Counted from the first letter of the stretch, positions 1 through 7,321 are shown. The stretch is 10,521 nucleotides of DNA from Verrucomicrobiota bacterium (GCA_021160185.1 JAGHDA010000199.1:1-10521), one strand, 5' to 3'. The notes: generated by a model from the letters alone, not told the origin. Numbers and translations: made by a program.

Positions 1-232
1 CCTTTCCACGCTTGGCGGAGAGCCGGTCGAGCGGCTTCTTGATCGAGCCCCCGGCAACGATCAGCCAATCGGCGGGTTCAAGGCCGTGACCGCCGGAGGC
101 TGGTTTGCCGTGCGTCCCTCCGGCACCGAAAACATCCTCAAGTTCTATGCGGAAAGCCTGAAGGATCCGGAGCATCTCTCCGTTATTATGGAGGAAGCCA
201 AGACGACGGTGCTGCGGGCGCTGCAGGCGTGA
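1..232 (+). CDS. pgm: Phosphoglucomutase, C-terminal part (5' end outside window)
   Basis: This is the last 76 codons of an alpha-D-phosphohexomutase, which interconverts glucose 1-phosphate and glucose 6-phosphate in the cytoplasm. The visible part is domain 4. It carries the phosphate-binding loop VRPSGTEN, preceded by GGW-F and followed by a K-Y-ES stretch. Together with the upstream APGN...IGG-K segment this matches the C-terminus of E. coli-type Pgm (GWFAxRPSGTE, then K-Y-ES). The catalytic serine and metal loop lie upstream of the window and cannot be checked. The TGA stop overlaps the GTG of the next gene by 4 nt (GTGA), which suggests translational coupling. Specificity for glucose over mannose or glucosamine phosphates is inferred from subfamily resemblance only. 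Confidence 0.88.
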   Translation, partial: LSTLGGEPVERLLDRAPGNDQPIGGFKAVTAGGWFAVRPSGTENILKFYAESLKDPEHLSVIMEEAKTTVLRALQA

Positions 233-951
233 GGCAAGCCGGGCTTGGAAAGCGCAGGGAGGAACAGTTGAGAAACAGGGGCGCATCCCGAGGAAAAAAA
301 GGCTCCGCGCGGAAAGGAAACAGGAGCCCAACGCGTCGGCTTGGGAACGTTTTTGCGCAGAAAAGATTGCTTCTGGCGGGCTTGTTGCTGGCGATAGCCG
401 CGGGGTGGTTTCTCCACTTTCACTTCTCACGGGAAAACCGTTTCGACGCCGTGATCCTGGACGCCGCCCGGAGGTACAAGATCGATCCCGCCCTGGTCAA
501 GGCGGTGATCTGGAAGGAGAGCCAATTCAACGCGCATGCCGTCGGCAGAGCGGGGGAAAGGGGCTTGATGCAGTTGATGGATCCGGCCGCGCAGGAATGG
601 GCCGAAGCCGTCGGAGTCTATCCTTTGCCTTCGGCGCATTTATTTAATCCGCGGACGAACATCCTGGCAGGGACCTGGTTTCTTGCTCAAGCTATCTCGC
701 ATTATCCGAATGCGGACGATCCTTATCCCTACGGGTTGGCCGAGTACAACGCAGGCCGGAGGAATGTCCTCCGGTGGGCTGAGGGGACGGCGTCGACTAA
801 CAGCCGACTGTTCATCGAACAGATCGACTATCCCTCCACCAAGCGGTACGTGCGCGCCATACTTGCTCGGCGAAAGCGGTATCTGACCCAGTTTCCCCTG
901 CACCTCCGCGGCTTGGGCCAAGCCCGTCAGCGCCGTTGGGCCAGGGAATGA
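229..951 (+). CDS. Membrane-anchored lytic transglycosylase (Slt/GH23 family)
   Basis: A 240-residue protein that should cleave peptidoglycan glycan strands, forming 1,6-anhydroMurNAc ends. Residues 1-45 are very basic, and 47-62 form one hydrophobic helix with no lipobox, so it is probably an inner-membrane signal anchor with the enzyme in the periplasm. The domain spans about 72-220: I-KESQFN with catalytic Glu97, then GERGLMQLM (109-117, the GxxGLMQLMP motif), AEYNAG (171-176), and YPSTKRYVRAI near 201-211, the usual family-1 order. It is short for an Slt protein, being a bare catalytic domain. The GTG start is chosen because it overlaps the pgm stop as GTGA. A TTG at 268 with a strong ribosome-binding site is a serious alternative, giving 227 residues with the same anchor. 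An A7 run at 294-300 lies in the basic tail. It probably serves cell-wall turnover. Confidence 0.9.
   Translation: MRQAGLGKRREEQLRNRGASRGKKGSARKGNRSPTRRLGNVFAQKRLLLAGLLLAIAAGWFLHFHFSRENRFDAVILDAARRYKIDPALVKAVIWKESQFNAHAVGRAGERGLMQLMDPAAQEWAEAVGVYPLPSAHLFNPRTNILAGTWFLAQAISHYPNADDPYPYGLAEYNAGRRNVLRWAEGTASTNSRLFIEQIDYPSTKRYVRAILARRKRYLTQFPLHLRGLGQARQRRWARE
256..270 (+). promoter_or_regulatory. Strong ribosome-binding site before an alternative TTG start of the lytic transglycosylase
   Basis: AGGGAGGA at 256-263 is followed after 4 nt by an in-frame TTG at 268-270. It is the best Shine-Dalgarno match at any candidate start in the window. The spacing is slightly short. If used, the protein loses the first 13 residues but keeps its basic tail and membrane anchor. 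Confidence 0.4.
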
Positions 952-989
952 GCGTGGTTGGCCCGCGCTGCCGCTCGTCGGCGTTCGAG

Positions 990-2753
990 TCAGTCGACGG
1001 CTTTCTCGAGGCGACGGAGAATCCCGTTCGGTTCCGCCACGCCGAGTTTTACGATCTGGTCCGCCCGCTCCTGCGTGTCCGCCACCGCGTAGATGCGGAG
1101 CTCGTCGGCGTTTCCGGAGGGACGCACATGGGCCACGTCGCCGTTTGCAAACCAGATTCGGATCCCGTCCAGGAAGTTCAGGCGCACGATTCGGTCAAAA
1201 CCCTCGGTCCGAGTGAAGCGCCGGCTCAAGCGCTCTCGGATATCCAGGAGCTCTTTTTGGAGGTCAGAGGAGAGCGTGACCGGCTGTCCGTCCGCTCCGA
1301 AGGCGCGGACCTCATCCTTTTCGAAGACAGCCTCTTTGACGTTCGGATCCGCCGGCGAGAAACGTTGCACAAGGCGGCGGCCCTTTTCACGGGGGAAATT
1401 GCGGAGAAGCGAGGCGCGGCTGAAGCGCCGGGGCAGACGCTGGAAGAGCGCGCTCACGGGCGCGCCTTCCTCTTGAGCGGCAAAGAGGACGCACAGCAGG
1501 GGCAGAAAGGAATCCCGGGTGGGCAGGGCCTCGAGTTTCCGCCCCCCTTCTTCAATGTCCGAGCCAAGGAGGAATCCTCCATTCGCTTCCCAGCCGCACA
1601 CGCGTCGGCGTCCCAGGGCCTTTGCCCGCTCCATTCCGGCGATCACGTAGGGAGAACCGATTCGGGTTTTGGGTTGGAGCGCGCCGCGCAGGGGCCCTCG
1701 ATCCACTGCGTCATTGCAACTAATGGGCGCCACCACCGCGTCCGCTTTCAAATACTCCGCCACCGCCATCCCAAGCAGATCCCCGCCGTAAAAGCGAGTC
1801 CGTCCTCGCCACGGCTCTCCTTCCGAAGAGATCCGATCCACCGCCGTCAGCAGGGGGCGGTCGCTGTCTCCGTCGGTGGACACGACCGCGTCGACGGGCC
1901 CGACTTCGGCGCCGATTCGGTCCACATAGCGCTGGAGCTCGGCCAAAAGGTCGTCGCCGATGTTTTCGGTGTCGATCGCCACGAACGACTCGCTTCGCCC
2001 CGCCGGGATGGCGTCCGCTCCCAACAGGCGCAGCAATTCCACCAGAAGGTCCCGCCCCACCGCCGAGTGTTGGTAGACGATCACGCGCCGCCCTTGAAGG
2101 GAGCGGCCTTCGAAGAAGGTCTGGTAACGGCGCAGAAAAGCGGCCGCGCCCGCCTCGACGGCCGGAGGGAGGTCCTGATGGCCGGTTTTGAAGAGTCCCT
2201 TTTCGTCGAAGGGGCTTTCTTCAAACGGCTGGCGATAGAGCTTGTCCCGGATTCTCTCGACGATCGCGTTGATCGGCGCCTCGTCCTCTTTCATCAGCTC
2301 GCCGCGAGCGGAATTGGTCTTGTACCCGTTCCGGTCGAATGGAATGTGGCTTCCGGTGACCATTATGCTCCCGCGCTTATGTCGGATCCCGTAGTAGGTG
2401 AGCGCGGGAGTGGGAATCGCGCCGAGGTTGACCGGACGCAAGCCGGCGTCCCGAACGGCCCGGACGATGGCTTGCGCGATTTCTCCGCGTCCGCCCTGTT
2501 CGGGAACAAAAGCGGTGGAGCTGGGCCGCAAGTCGTAGGCGAAATAGAATTCCTGGCCTTCCCGGATGCCCCCTTTTTCCGGCGGGAGCCCTTTGAGGTA
2601 TTCCAGTTCGGCCGAAGCGTTGATGTAGATTTCCAGTTGCGTGAGATCCTCCACTCTGCCTCTCCGCCCGCTCGTTCCGAACCGGAGCGGTTGAGGCGTG
2701 TGATCCAATCGCGCTCGCAAGGAACCAGGCGGATAGCTTTTGCCCTTGTCCAT
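990..2753 (-). CDS. Phosphohexomutase (phosphoglucomutase/phosphomannomutase family)
   Basis: A full-length cytoplasmic alpha-D-phosphohexomutase of 587 residues, moving phosphate between C1 and C6 of a hexose through a phosphoserine. All four domain signatures are present in order: RFGTSGRRGR near 24-33; the active-site loop MVTGSHIPFDRNGYK with Ser135; the Mg loop DGDSDRP (294-300); the sugar loop GWEANGG (387-393); and the phosphate loop RPSGNADE (544-551). The sugar loop differs from the GEMSGH/GEMSAH of typical PMM/PGM enzymes, so the substrate cannot be read from it. It is a different subfamily from the Pgm ending at 232. It starts 40 nt after the FG-GAP gene on the same strand and ends 38 nt from the convergent transglycosylase gene. 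No ribosome-binding site precedes the ATG, but a TATACT box sits 6 nt upstream. Substrates could be glucose, mannose or GlcNAc phosphates. Confidence 0.88.
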   Translation of the reverse strand: MDKGKSYPPGSLRARLDHTPQPLRFGTSGRRGRVEDLTQLEIYINASAELEYLKGLPPEKGGIREGQEFYFAYDLRPSSTAFVPEQGGRGEIAQAIVRAVRDAGLRPVNLGAIPTPALTYYGIRHKRGSIMVTGSHIPFDRNGYKTNSARGELMKEDEAPINAIVERIRDKLYRQPFEESPFDEKGLFKTGHQDLPPAVEAGAAAFLRRYQTFFEGRSLQGRRVIVYQHSAVGRDLLVELLRLLGADAIPAGRSESFVAIDTENIGDDLLAELQRYVDRIGAEVGPVDAVVSTDGDSDRPLLTAVDRISSEGEPWRGRTRFYGGDLLGMAVAEYLKADAVVAPISCNDAVDRGPLRGALQPKTRIGSPYVIAGMERAKALGRRRVCGWEANGGFLLGSDIEEGGRKLEALPTRDSFLPLLCVLFAAQEEGAPVSALFQRLPRRFSRASLLRNFPREKGRRLVQRFSPADPNVKEAVFEKDEVRAFGADGQPVTLSSDLQKELLDIRERLSRRFTRTEGFDRIVRLNFLDGIRIWFANGDVAHVRPSGNADELRIYAVADTQERADQIVKLGVAEPNGILRRLEKAVD

Positions 2754-2759
2754 AAAGCC

Positions 2760-2765
2760 AGTATA
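2760..2765 (-). promoter_or_regulatory. Possible -10 box (TATACT) for a leaderless phosphohexomutase transcript
   Basis: On the minus strand TATACT matches the TATAAT consensus at 5 of 6 positions and lies 6 nt before the ATG. Transcription would then begin at or next to the start codon. No good -35 is seen about 17 nt upstream, where the sequence is TTTCTT. The missing Shine-Dalgarno site fits a leaderless start, but a chance match is possible. Confidence 0.25.
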
Positions 2766-2793
2766 GGCGGAGCGGCGGCGGGAAGAAACCCTT

Positions 2794-4575
2794 TCAGCGG
2801 CGGGCCTCCGCAGGCCGAGCGGAAGCGGCCGAGGGCTCTTTCACCGTCAGGTAGCGGTCTGCTTTCACGTGGGTCAGCTCCTGGACGACGCCGCTGGGCC
2901 AACGGATTCGAATGCGTTCCGCGCGGGCGGCCTTGCCTAATCCGAAATGGAGCCGGGGGTCTTGCTGGAAGACATAACTGACGGGGCACCGGCATTCCTG
3001 GAACAGCGCGCGTCCGCCGGCGCGCACTTCCACAAGAGCGCCGAAGCCGTCCCGATTGCTTCGAGACCCCACGAGCTGCAGCCCCAGCCAGTGGTTGGTT
3101 CCCCCGCGATTGTGAAGGAGCACAGCCGGGCCGCCCAGAGTGGTGAGGACGATGTCCATCCAACCGTCGTTGTCATAGTCGAACGCGCCGCTTCCCCGAG
3201 CGTTGAAGCGGCGCCGGAAGAATTCGCCGCCTTGGGCCGTGGCGTTCCGGAACGTCCCGTCGCCCTTGTTCTCGAGCAGCAAAGGCGGCAGTCCCTTGAG
3301 GTAATGCGGGTCTCCCGTGGCGATGAAAATGTCCAAATCCCCGTCGTTGTCGTAGTCAAGGAAGTTGCCCCCCCAAGCCACGTAATCGCCCGAAACGCGA
3401 AGAATGCCCGAAGGCACAATGCGGTCCTCGAAAAAGCCGCCGGGACTATTGACGTAAAGCGACGCGCGACCAAAGCGGGTCACAAACAGATCCGGAAGCA
3501 GGTCCCCGTTGCAATCTCCCACCGCCGCCCCCATCGAGCCGGCCGCCTCGCCGAATTGGTTGAATCCCACGCCGCATTGGAGGGCCGCATCTTCGAAAAG
3601 GCCCTTGCCGTTGTTCCGGAGCAGCAGGTTGGGCGTCCCGTCGTTGGAGACATAGAGGTCTTCATCCCCGTCCAGGTCATAGTCCAAAGGCGTTACGGAC
3701 ATGGCCCGATGTCCCGGGACGCGGATGCCCGAGGTCTCGCTAACGTCTTCGAACCTCCCGTCGCCACGGTTGCGGAAGAGAATGTTGAACTCCGCCGGAT
3801 AGGCCAGCGGCCCAGGATAGGGCTGGGAGCTTCCCGGCGGCAGTTTGACGGAAGGGTCGTACTTGAGATAATTGGCGACGAACAGATCCAGCCAGCCGTC
3901 TCCGTCGGCGTCCAACCAGGCGGCGGAGATGGCCGCTTGGCGATGAACCACTCCAGCCTCTTTTGTGACGTCCCGGAAGGTTCCGTCGCCTTCGTTTCGG
4001 TAAAGAATGCCGCCTCCGAAATTGACTACGTAAAGGTCGGCATCCCCGTCGTTGTCATAGTCCGCGGCGGCGGCGGCGACGCCGAATCCTCGGCCCGACA
4101 CGCCCGCGGCGGCGGCGACGTTCTCGAAGCGTTTGCCTGCCACGTTGCGAAAAAGGGCGTTGGGCTTGCGAGGCGTTCCCGCTGGGGCGTCGCTGATGAG
4201 CGGATCAGGGCCGGAATTGACTAGATAGACGTCCATGAAGCCGTCCCCGTTGTAGTCCAGGATTGCGCCTCCCGCGCCGTCCGATTCCATGATGTTCGAC
4301 AGTTTCCCGTCGGCGAGCTGATGGCGGAAATGCAGCCCGGTTTGGTCGGTGACGATTTCGAAAACGCCCGGGGCCGGACGGGAGGAGGCGTGGGAGGGCG
4401 CGGTTTGAGAAGGAGGCGGCGTTTGCGCCGGAGCGGATGGCGGGGCGGAACGCTTGCCGCATCCCCCCGCGGCCGCCAAAGCAAACGCTCCTACGAGGAA
4501 AAGGATCTTTCGCAGCGATTGTTGTTTGCCTCCGCGTCGCGTCCGGTTGGAAGACGGCGGTTTCCCTGCGGTCAC
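2794..4575 (-). CDS. FG-GAP/VCBS repeat lipoprotein with C-terminal ASPIC/UnbV domain (CRTAC1-like)
   Basis: A predicted secreted lipoprotein of 593 residues with a beta-propeller fold; function unknown. The start is the GTG at 4575-4573, which overlaps the stop of the preceding oxidoreductase gene as GTGA. An open frame continues upstream but lies wholly inside that gene. After a basic stretch, a hydrophobic segment (24-36) leads to AAGGC with candidate lipid Cys39, then a Pro/Ser/Ala linker. Seven DxDxDGxxD-like calcium loops begin near residues 107, 172, 222, 298, 354, 407 and 466. The fifth, DCNGDLLPD, lacks the loop glycine. An ASPIC/UnbV domain fills about 509-577 (NRDGFGALV, then H-GLG, then I-IRWPSG). 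Such proteins are frequent in Planctomycetota, Verrucomicrobiota and Acidobacteriota, usually without known ligands. The coupling suggests it works beside the exported oxidoreductase. Confidence 0.88.
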   Translation of the reverse strand: MTAGKPPSSNRTRRGGKQQSLRKILFLVGAFALAAAGGCGKRSAPPSAPAQTPPPSQTAPSHASSRPAPGVFEIVTDQTGLHFRHQLADGKLSNIMESDGAGGAILDYNGDGFMDVYLVNSGPDPLISDAPAGTPRKPNALFRNVAGKRFENVAAAAGVSGRGFGVAAAAADYDNDGDADLYVVNFGGGILYRNEGDGTFRDVTKEAGVVHRQAAISAAWLDADGDGWLDLFVANYLKYDPSVKLPPGSSQPYPGPLAYPAEFNILFRNRGDGRFEDVSETSGIRVPGHRAMSVTPLDYDLDGDEDLYVSNDGTPNLLLRNNGKGLFEDAALQCGVGFNQFGEAAGSMGAAVGDCNGDLLPDLFVTRFGRASLYVNSPGGFFEDRIVPSGILRVSGDYVAWGGNFLDYDNDGDLDIFIATGDPHYLKGLPPLLLENKGDGTFRNATAQGGEFFRRRFNARGSGAFDYDNDGWMDIVLTTLGGPAVLLHNRGGTNHWLGLQLVGSRSNRDGFGALVEVRAGGRALFQECRCPVSYVFQQDPRLHFGLGKAARAERIRIRWPSGVVQELTHVKADRYLTVKEPSAASARPAEARR

Positions 4576-5921
4576 ACGGTTTCCGGCAACGGATGGACCC
4601 ACGGCTTTCGGTAGGTTCGGGCCAGCAGTTCGTTCGCTTCGGCGTCGTTGACCACCCGATCCTCGACCGGATCCCACGCCAGGGTTCGCCCTAGTTTCAA
4701 CGCGAGATTGGCTAGGATGCAGGACGCCGCCGAGATATAGCATTCCTCAATGTCGGCTGCCGGACGGCCGCGCGTTTCCACGGCTTCCAGGAAATTCTGC
4801 CAATGCCGCCGCAGCGCGGAGGCCACGTGGCGTTCGAGGTCTTTCTCCGTCCGGTCTTCGGGGTATTTGTCGTATTCGTAGAGGGCTTCAGTGCGGATTC
4901 GCTTGCCTTTGCCGGAAGGGATGAATTCAGCTTTGTGCACGTCGGCCTTGAGGACGCCTTTTTCTCCGTAGATGAACGCGGCCCACGGATACTCCGGGTC
5001 GGCCGGAGGCCCCCAGGTTCGATGCGTCCAGACCACAGGGATCGAGCCGAAGTCGAACACAGCGGTTTGGGTGTCGGGGATGTTGGCCTTGCTTTGTTTA
5101 TCCACCAGGATTCCCCCCGAGGAGGAAATCCGCTTGGGCCAGCGCAGATCAAGCATCCAGCGGACCATGTCCAGCATATGGACCGCCATGTCGCCCACGA
5201 TGCCGTTGCTGTACTCCATGAAGGAGCGCCAGCCGCGGGGATGCACAAGCGGGTTGTAGGGGCGCATCGGCGCGGGACCAGTCCACATCTCCCAGTCCAG
5301 GTAAGGCGGCGGATCAACGTCCGGCGGGTTTCCGCGGGCGCGCATGTGGTAGTAGCAGCAGATCTCAGCATAGGCGATTTTGCCCAGCTTGCCTTCGCCG
5401 ATGACCCGGTTCTTGATCTCGACCAGATGAGGCGTGCTGCGGCGTTCCATGTCCACCTGGACCACCCGTTTGTATTTGCGGGCCGCGGCGAGCATGGCTT
5501 GCCCTTCGCGCACGTCTTTGCTGATCGGCTTTTCCACGAAAACATCCGCTCGCCGCTGCGCCGCGGCGATCATGGTCAGCGCGTGCCAGTGGTCCGGCGT
5601 GGCGATGTGCACGATGTCCAGCTCCTCGTTGCGGAGCAACTCCCGATAGTCGTGGTAGGTCCGCGGCCGTTTGCGGGAGAGCTGGCGGGCCGCCGCCATG
5701 TCCGCCGCCTCGTTCAGCATGCGTCGGTCCACATCGCACAGGGCCGCCACTTCCACCGGGGCGACTTGGAGGAGGCGGAACAAAGCGCTTTTGCCGTACC
5801 AGCCGCAGCCGATCAACGCCACTTTCTTTCGGGCCTCCATGGCGAACCCGCGCGAGCGGCTTACGAAAGCGGCTCCCAACATGCCGGCCGCGCCTGCTCG
5901 GAGGAAATTTCGTCGGTTCAT
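4572..5921 (-). CDS. Tat-exported Gfo/Idh/MocA family oxidoreductase
   Basis: A 449-residue NAD(P)-dependent dehydrogenase-like protein acting on an unknown sugar or derivative. The N-terminus NRRNFLRAGAAGMLGAAF is a twin-arginine signal, so the folded protein with bound cofactor is probably exported; this also supports the ATG at 5921. The Rossmann motif IGCGWYG is at 37-43 and ATPDHWHA at 107-114. EKPIS at 130-134 holds the family's conserved Lys. A GDMAVHMLD segment near 260 is the usual conserved part of the C-terminal sheet domain. The C-terminal end (WDP...D-EAN-LL-R-YR-PW) is typical of the many Planctomycetota/Verrucomicrobiota paralogues. It lies 213 nt after the AGE epimerase on the same strand and overlaps the FG-GAP gene by 4 nt. 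A role with sialic acid or other amino sugars is inferred from position only. No ribosome-binding site is evident. Confidence 0.9.
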   Translation of the reverse strand: MNRRNFLRAGAAGMLGAAFVSRSRGFAMEARKKVALIGCGWYGKSALFRLLQVAPVEVAALCDVDRRMLNEAADMAAARQLSRKRPRTYHDYRELLRNEELDIVHIATPDHWHALTMIAAAQRRADVFVEKPISKDVREGQAMLAAARKYKRVVQVDMERRSTPHLVEIKNRVIGEGKLGKIAYAEICCYYHMRARGNPPDVDPPPYLDWEMWTGPAPMRPYNPLVHPRGWRSFMEYSNGIVGDMAVHMLDMVRWMLDLRWPKRISSSGGILVDKQSKANIPDTQTAVFDFGSIPVVWTHRTWGPPADPEYPWAAFIYGEKGVLKADVHKAEFIPSGKGKRIRTEALYEYDKYPEDRTEKDLERHVASALRRHWQNFLEAVETRGRPAADIEECYISAASCILANLALKLGRTLAWDPVEDRVVNDAEANELLARTYRKPWVHPLPETV

Positions 5922-6019
5922 GCAGTCTGCTTACCCAAAAACGGCGGCGATGGCAAGCCAAATAGCCGCCGCGCGGCCTGCCCGGCATCCGTTGAACAGC
6001 TCCTCAAAGCCTGACACTG

Positions 6020-6043
6020 CTTCCTTCAGTAGCTGCGAGGAAG
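6020..6043. repeat. Short inverted repeat (hairpin)
   Basis: CTTCCT at 6020-6025 pairs with AGGAAG at 6038-6043, and an inner CAG/CTG adds 3 bp around a TAG loop with small bulges. Neither strand has a following T-run, so it is not a standard intrinsic terminator. It could be an operator or RNA stem. Confidence 0.35.
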
Positions 6044-6072
6044 GGTCTGCCTCGCCGCCTCGGCCGCCCTCT

Positions 6073-6125
6073 CCAACCCGGCGCGGCGAGAACCTGAGCG
6101 AGCCCGCCGACTCGCCCGGCGTTGG
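6073..6125. repeat. Imperfect long inverted repeat after the AGE stop codon
   Basis: Three paired blocks: CCAAC (6073-6077) with GTTGG (6121-6125), CCG (6078-6080) with CGG (6117-6119), and GGCGAG (6085-6090) with CTCGCC (6111-6116). This gives 14 bp interrupted by one small asymmetric bulge and closed by a 20-nt loop. It starts 9 nt past the AGE stop on the minus strand and has no T tract, so termination would need a factor. It may instead stabilise the 3' end of the nan mRNA or be a copy of a dispersed palindromic element. Confidence 0.45.
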
Positions 6126-6134
6126 GCCCTTCGC

Positions 6135-7313
6135 TTATTCCTCCAGCAGCTTCCAGCAAAACCACTGCATCCGCGGCAGGTGGTAAGGGCCTTTGAAGTG
6201 GTTGCCTTTCATGGCGGTGGAGATGCGTCCGTCGCGGTGGAGGTAGCCGAACCATTCGCCATGCTCGGGGTCGTGAAAATGCTTGTGGGCATAGTCATGA
6301 ACCATCCGATGCCAGCGGGCGTATTTCGCGTCGCCGGTGATCCGCCAGGCCAGAAGCGTGGCGATGATCGCCTCACACTGCGGCCACCAGAACTTCATGT
6401 CGTGCCAGTATTCCATCACGGGCCGGCCGGTGGGGTCGCGGAAGTAAAAGATGCCGCCGTGTTCTTGGTCCCACCCCTGTTCCCACGAGTAGTCGAGCAT
6501 GCGGAGGCCGAGAGCGGTCAGTTCGCCGTTTCCTCCCTGTCGCTGCGCTTCGCGCAGGATGAACCACGCTCCCTCGATGGCGTGGCCTGGGGTGATGGTG
6601 CGCTCTCGCAAATGATCGACGAAGCTTCCGTCCGGCGCCGTTTGCTCTATGACGCAGCGCAAGTCGTCGTTTACGAACATCCGGATTTGTTCGACGAAGC
6701 CGGGGATGCGCGAGGCGGCGTAATCGTCGCCCACTGTGTCGCAGAGTTGTTGGGCGACATGGAGGAAGATCATGGGCACGCTGAGGCTGACGGTCGGACG
6801 GGTGTCGGTGGATTTCGGCTCCAGCGGGCGCGCGCCGTCGGCGTATTCCATGCATCGGGCGAATAGGTCGCGGGCTTGTTGCGCCAAGGCGTCGTTGTGG
6901 GTCGCCCGCGCCGTCGCCGCGAAGGCGAGGATGGCGAACGCCTCGGAAAAGAAGTAGCGGCGCTTGCGCAGCGGGCGTCCGTCCCGGGTGACGAGAAAGA
7001 ACATCCGCCCGTCCGCGTCGAAGCAGTGTTTTCTGAGAAACTCGACCCCGCTGACTGCCGCGTTCAGCCATTCCCGGCGGGGTTCCACGGTGTTGTAGAG
7101 CGTGGCGAGCGTCCATGCGAAGCGTCCCTGAAACCAAACCGCCTTGTCGTCGTCGAGCAAGGCGCCGTCGCGGTCGCGCATCAGCAAGTAGCCGCCGTGC
7201 TCCTTGTCGAGCGAGCGCGGCAGCCAGAAAGGCAAGGTGTCGTTGAGGAGGGATTCTCGGTAGAAATCCCTCGATTCAGCGAGTTCGGCGGCGGTGTATC
7301 CGTCGCTGTTCAT
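6135..7313 (-). CDS. N-acylglucosamine 2-epimerase (AGE/RnBP family)
   Basis: A 392-residue cytoplasmic enzyme, the usual length for the family, with an (alpha/alpha)6-barrel fold. It is expected to interconvert ManNAc and GlcNAc without phosphorylation. Conserved marks are WFQGRFAW (60-67, Arg64), FFSEAFA (121-127), TPGHAIEGAW (241-250, catalytic His244), KFWWPQCEAI (307-316) and NHFKGPYHLPR (371-381, second catalytic His378). The KGxxFKGPxHxPR ending favours AGE over cellobiose 2-epimerase or YihS-like isomerases. It lies 99 nt downstream of the mutarotase-symporter gene, with nanA above that, so it would take the ManNAc released by the lyase. B. fragilis uses the same arrangement with a GlcNAc kinase; none is seen here. 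The ATG has only a poor ribosome-binding site (AAGAG). Confidence 0.88.
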   Translation of the reverse strand: MNSDGYTAAELAESRDFYRESLLNDTLPFWLPRSLDKEHGGYLLMRDRDGALLDDDKAVWFQGRFAWTLATLYNTVEPRREWLNAAVSGVEFLRKHCFDADGRMFFLVTRDGRPLRKRRYFFSEAFAILAFAATARATHNDALAQQARDLFARCMEYADGARPLEPKSTDTRPTVSLSVPMIFLHVAQQLCDTVGDDYAASRIPGFVEQIRMFVNDDLRCVIEQTAPDGSFVDHLRERTITPGHAIEGAWFILREAQRQGGNGELTALGLRMLDYSWEQGWDQEHGGIFYFRDPTGRPVMEYWHDMKFWWPQCEAIIATLLAWRITGDAKYARWHRMVHDYAHKHFHDPEHGEWFGYLHRDGRISTAMKGNHFKGPYHLPRMQWFCWKLLEE

Positions 7314-7321
7314 CGTTGCTC

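Larger units (their letters stand above)
5922..6134 (-). other. Intergenic stretch between AGE epimerase and oxidoreductase genes
   Basis: The largest gap in the window, 213 nt. It holds two inverted repeats (listed separately) and a perfect 10-bp palindrome GCCGCGCGGC at 5968-5977, which means little at this GC content. No believable gene is seen. A minus-strand TTGCCA 5/6 match to a -35 has no matching -10. The gap may divide the nan genes from the oxidoreductase pair or hold a processing or termination signal. Confidence 0.5.

Noticed and set aside
294..300. A7 run as a programmed frameshift or phase-variation tract
   Set aside because: The frame is intact through it, it encodes ordinary lysines of the basic tail, and no stimulatory structure or alternative-frame product is evident.
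952..989. Bidirectional terminator between the convergent genes
   Set aside because: No stem with flanking A/T tracts could be found in these 38 nt.
936..2981. Long plus-strand open frame of 681 codons
   Set aside because: It is antisense to the phosphohexomutase and the end of the FG-GAP gene, both with full family motifs. Its translation is low-complexity and unlike any family, as expected from GC-rich codon bias.
4576..4743. Upstream N-terminal extension of the FG-GAP protein to an ATG at 4743
   Set aside because: It lies entirely inside the oxidoreductase coding region and would put 56 residues of non-signal sequence before the lipoprotein signal; the GTG overlapping the stop fits better.
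4572..5921. Assignment of the oxidoreductase as a GH109 alpha-N-acetylgalactosaminidase or NanOx
   Set aside because: Tat export resembles GH109 and context suggests NanOx, but the EKPIS and ATPDHWHA motifs and the C-terminal end fit the general PVC Gfo/Idh group, so no specific activity is supported.
6004..6255. Small minus-strand open frame in the gap after AGE
   Set aside because: It overlaps the 3' end of AGE in another frame, is Arg/Pro-rich and has no ribosome-binding site or domain.
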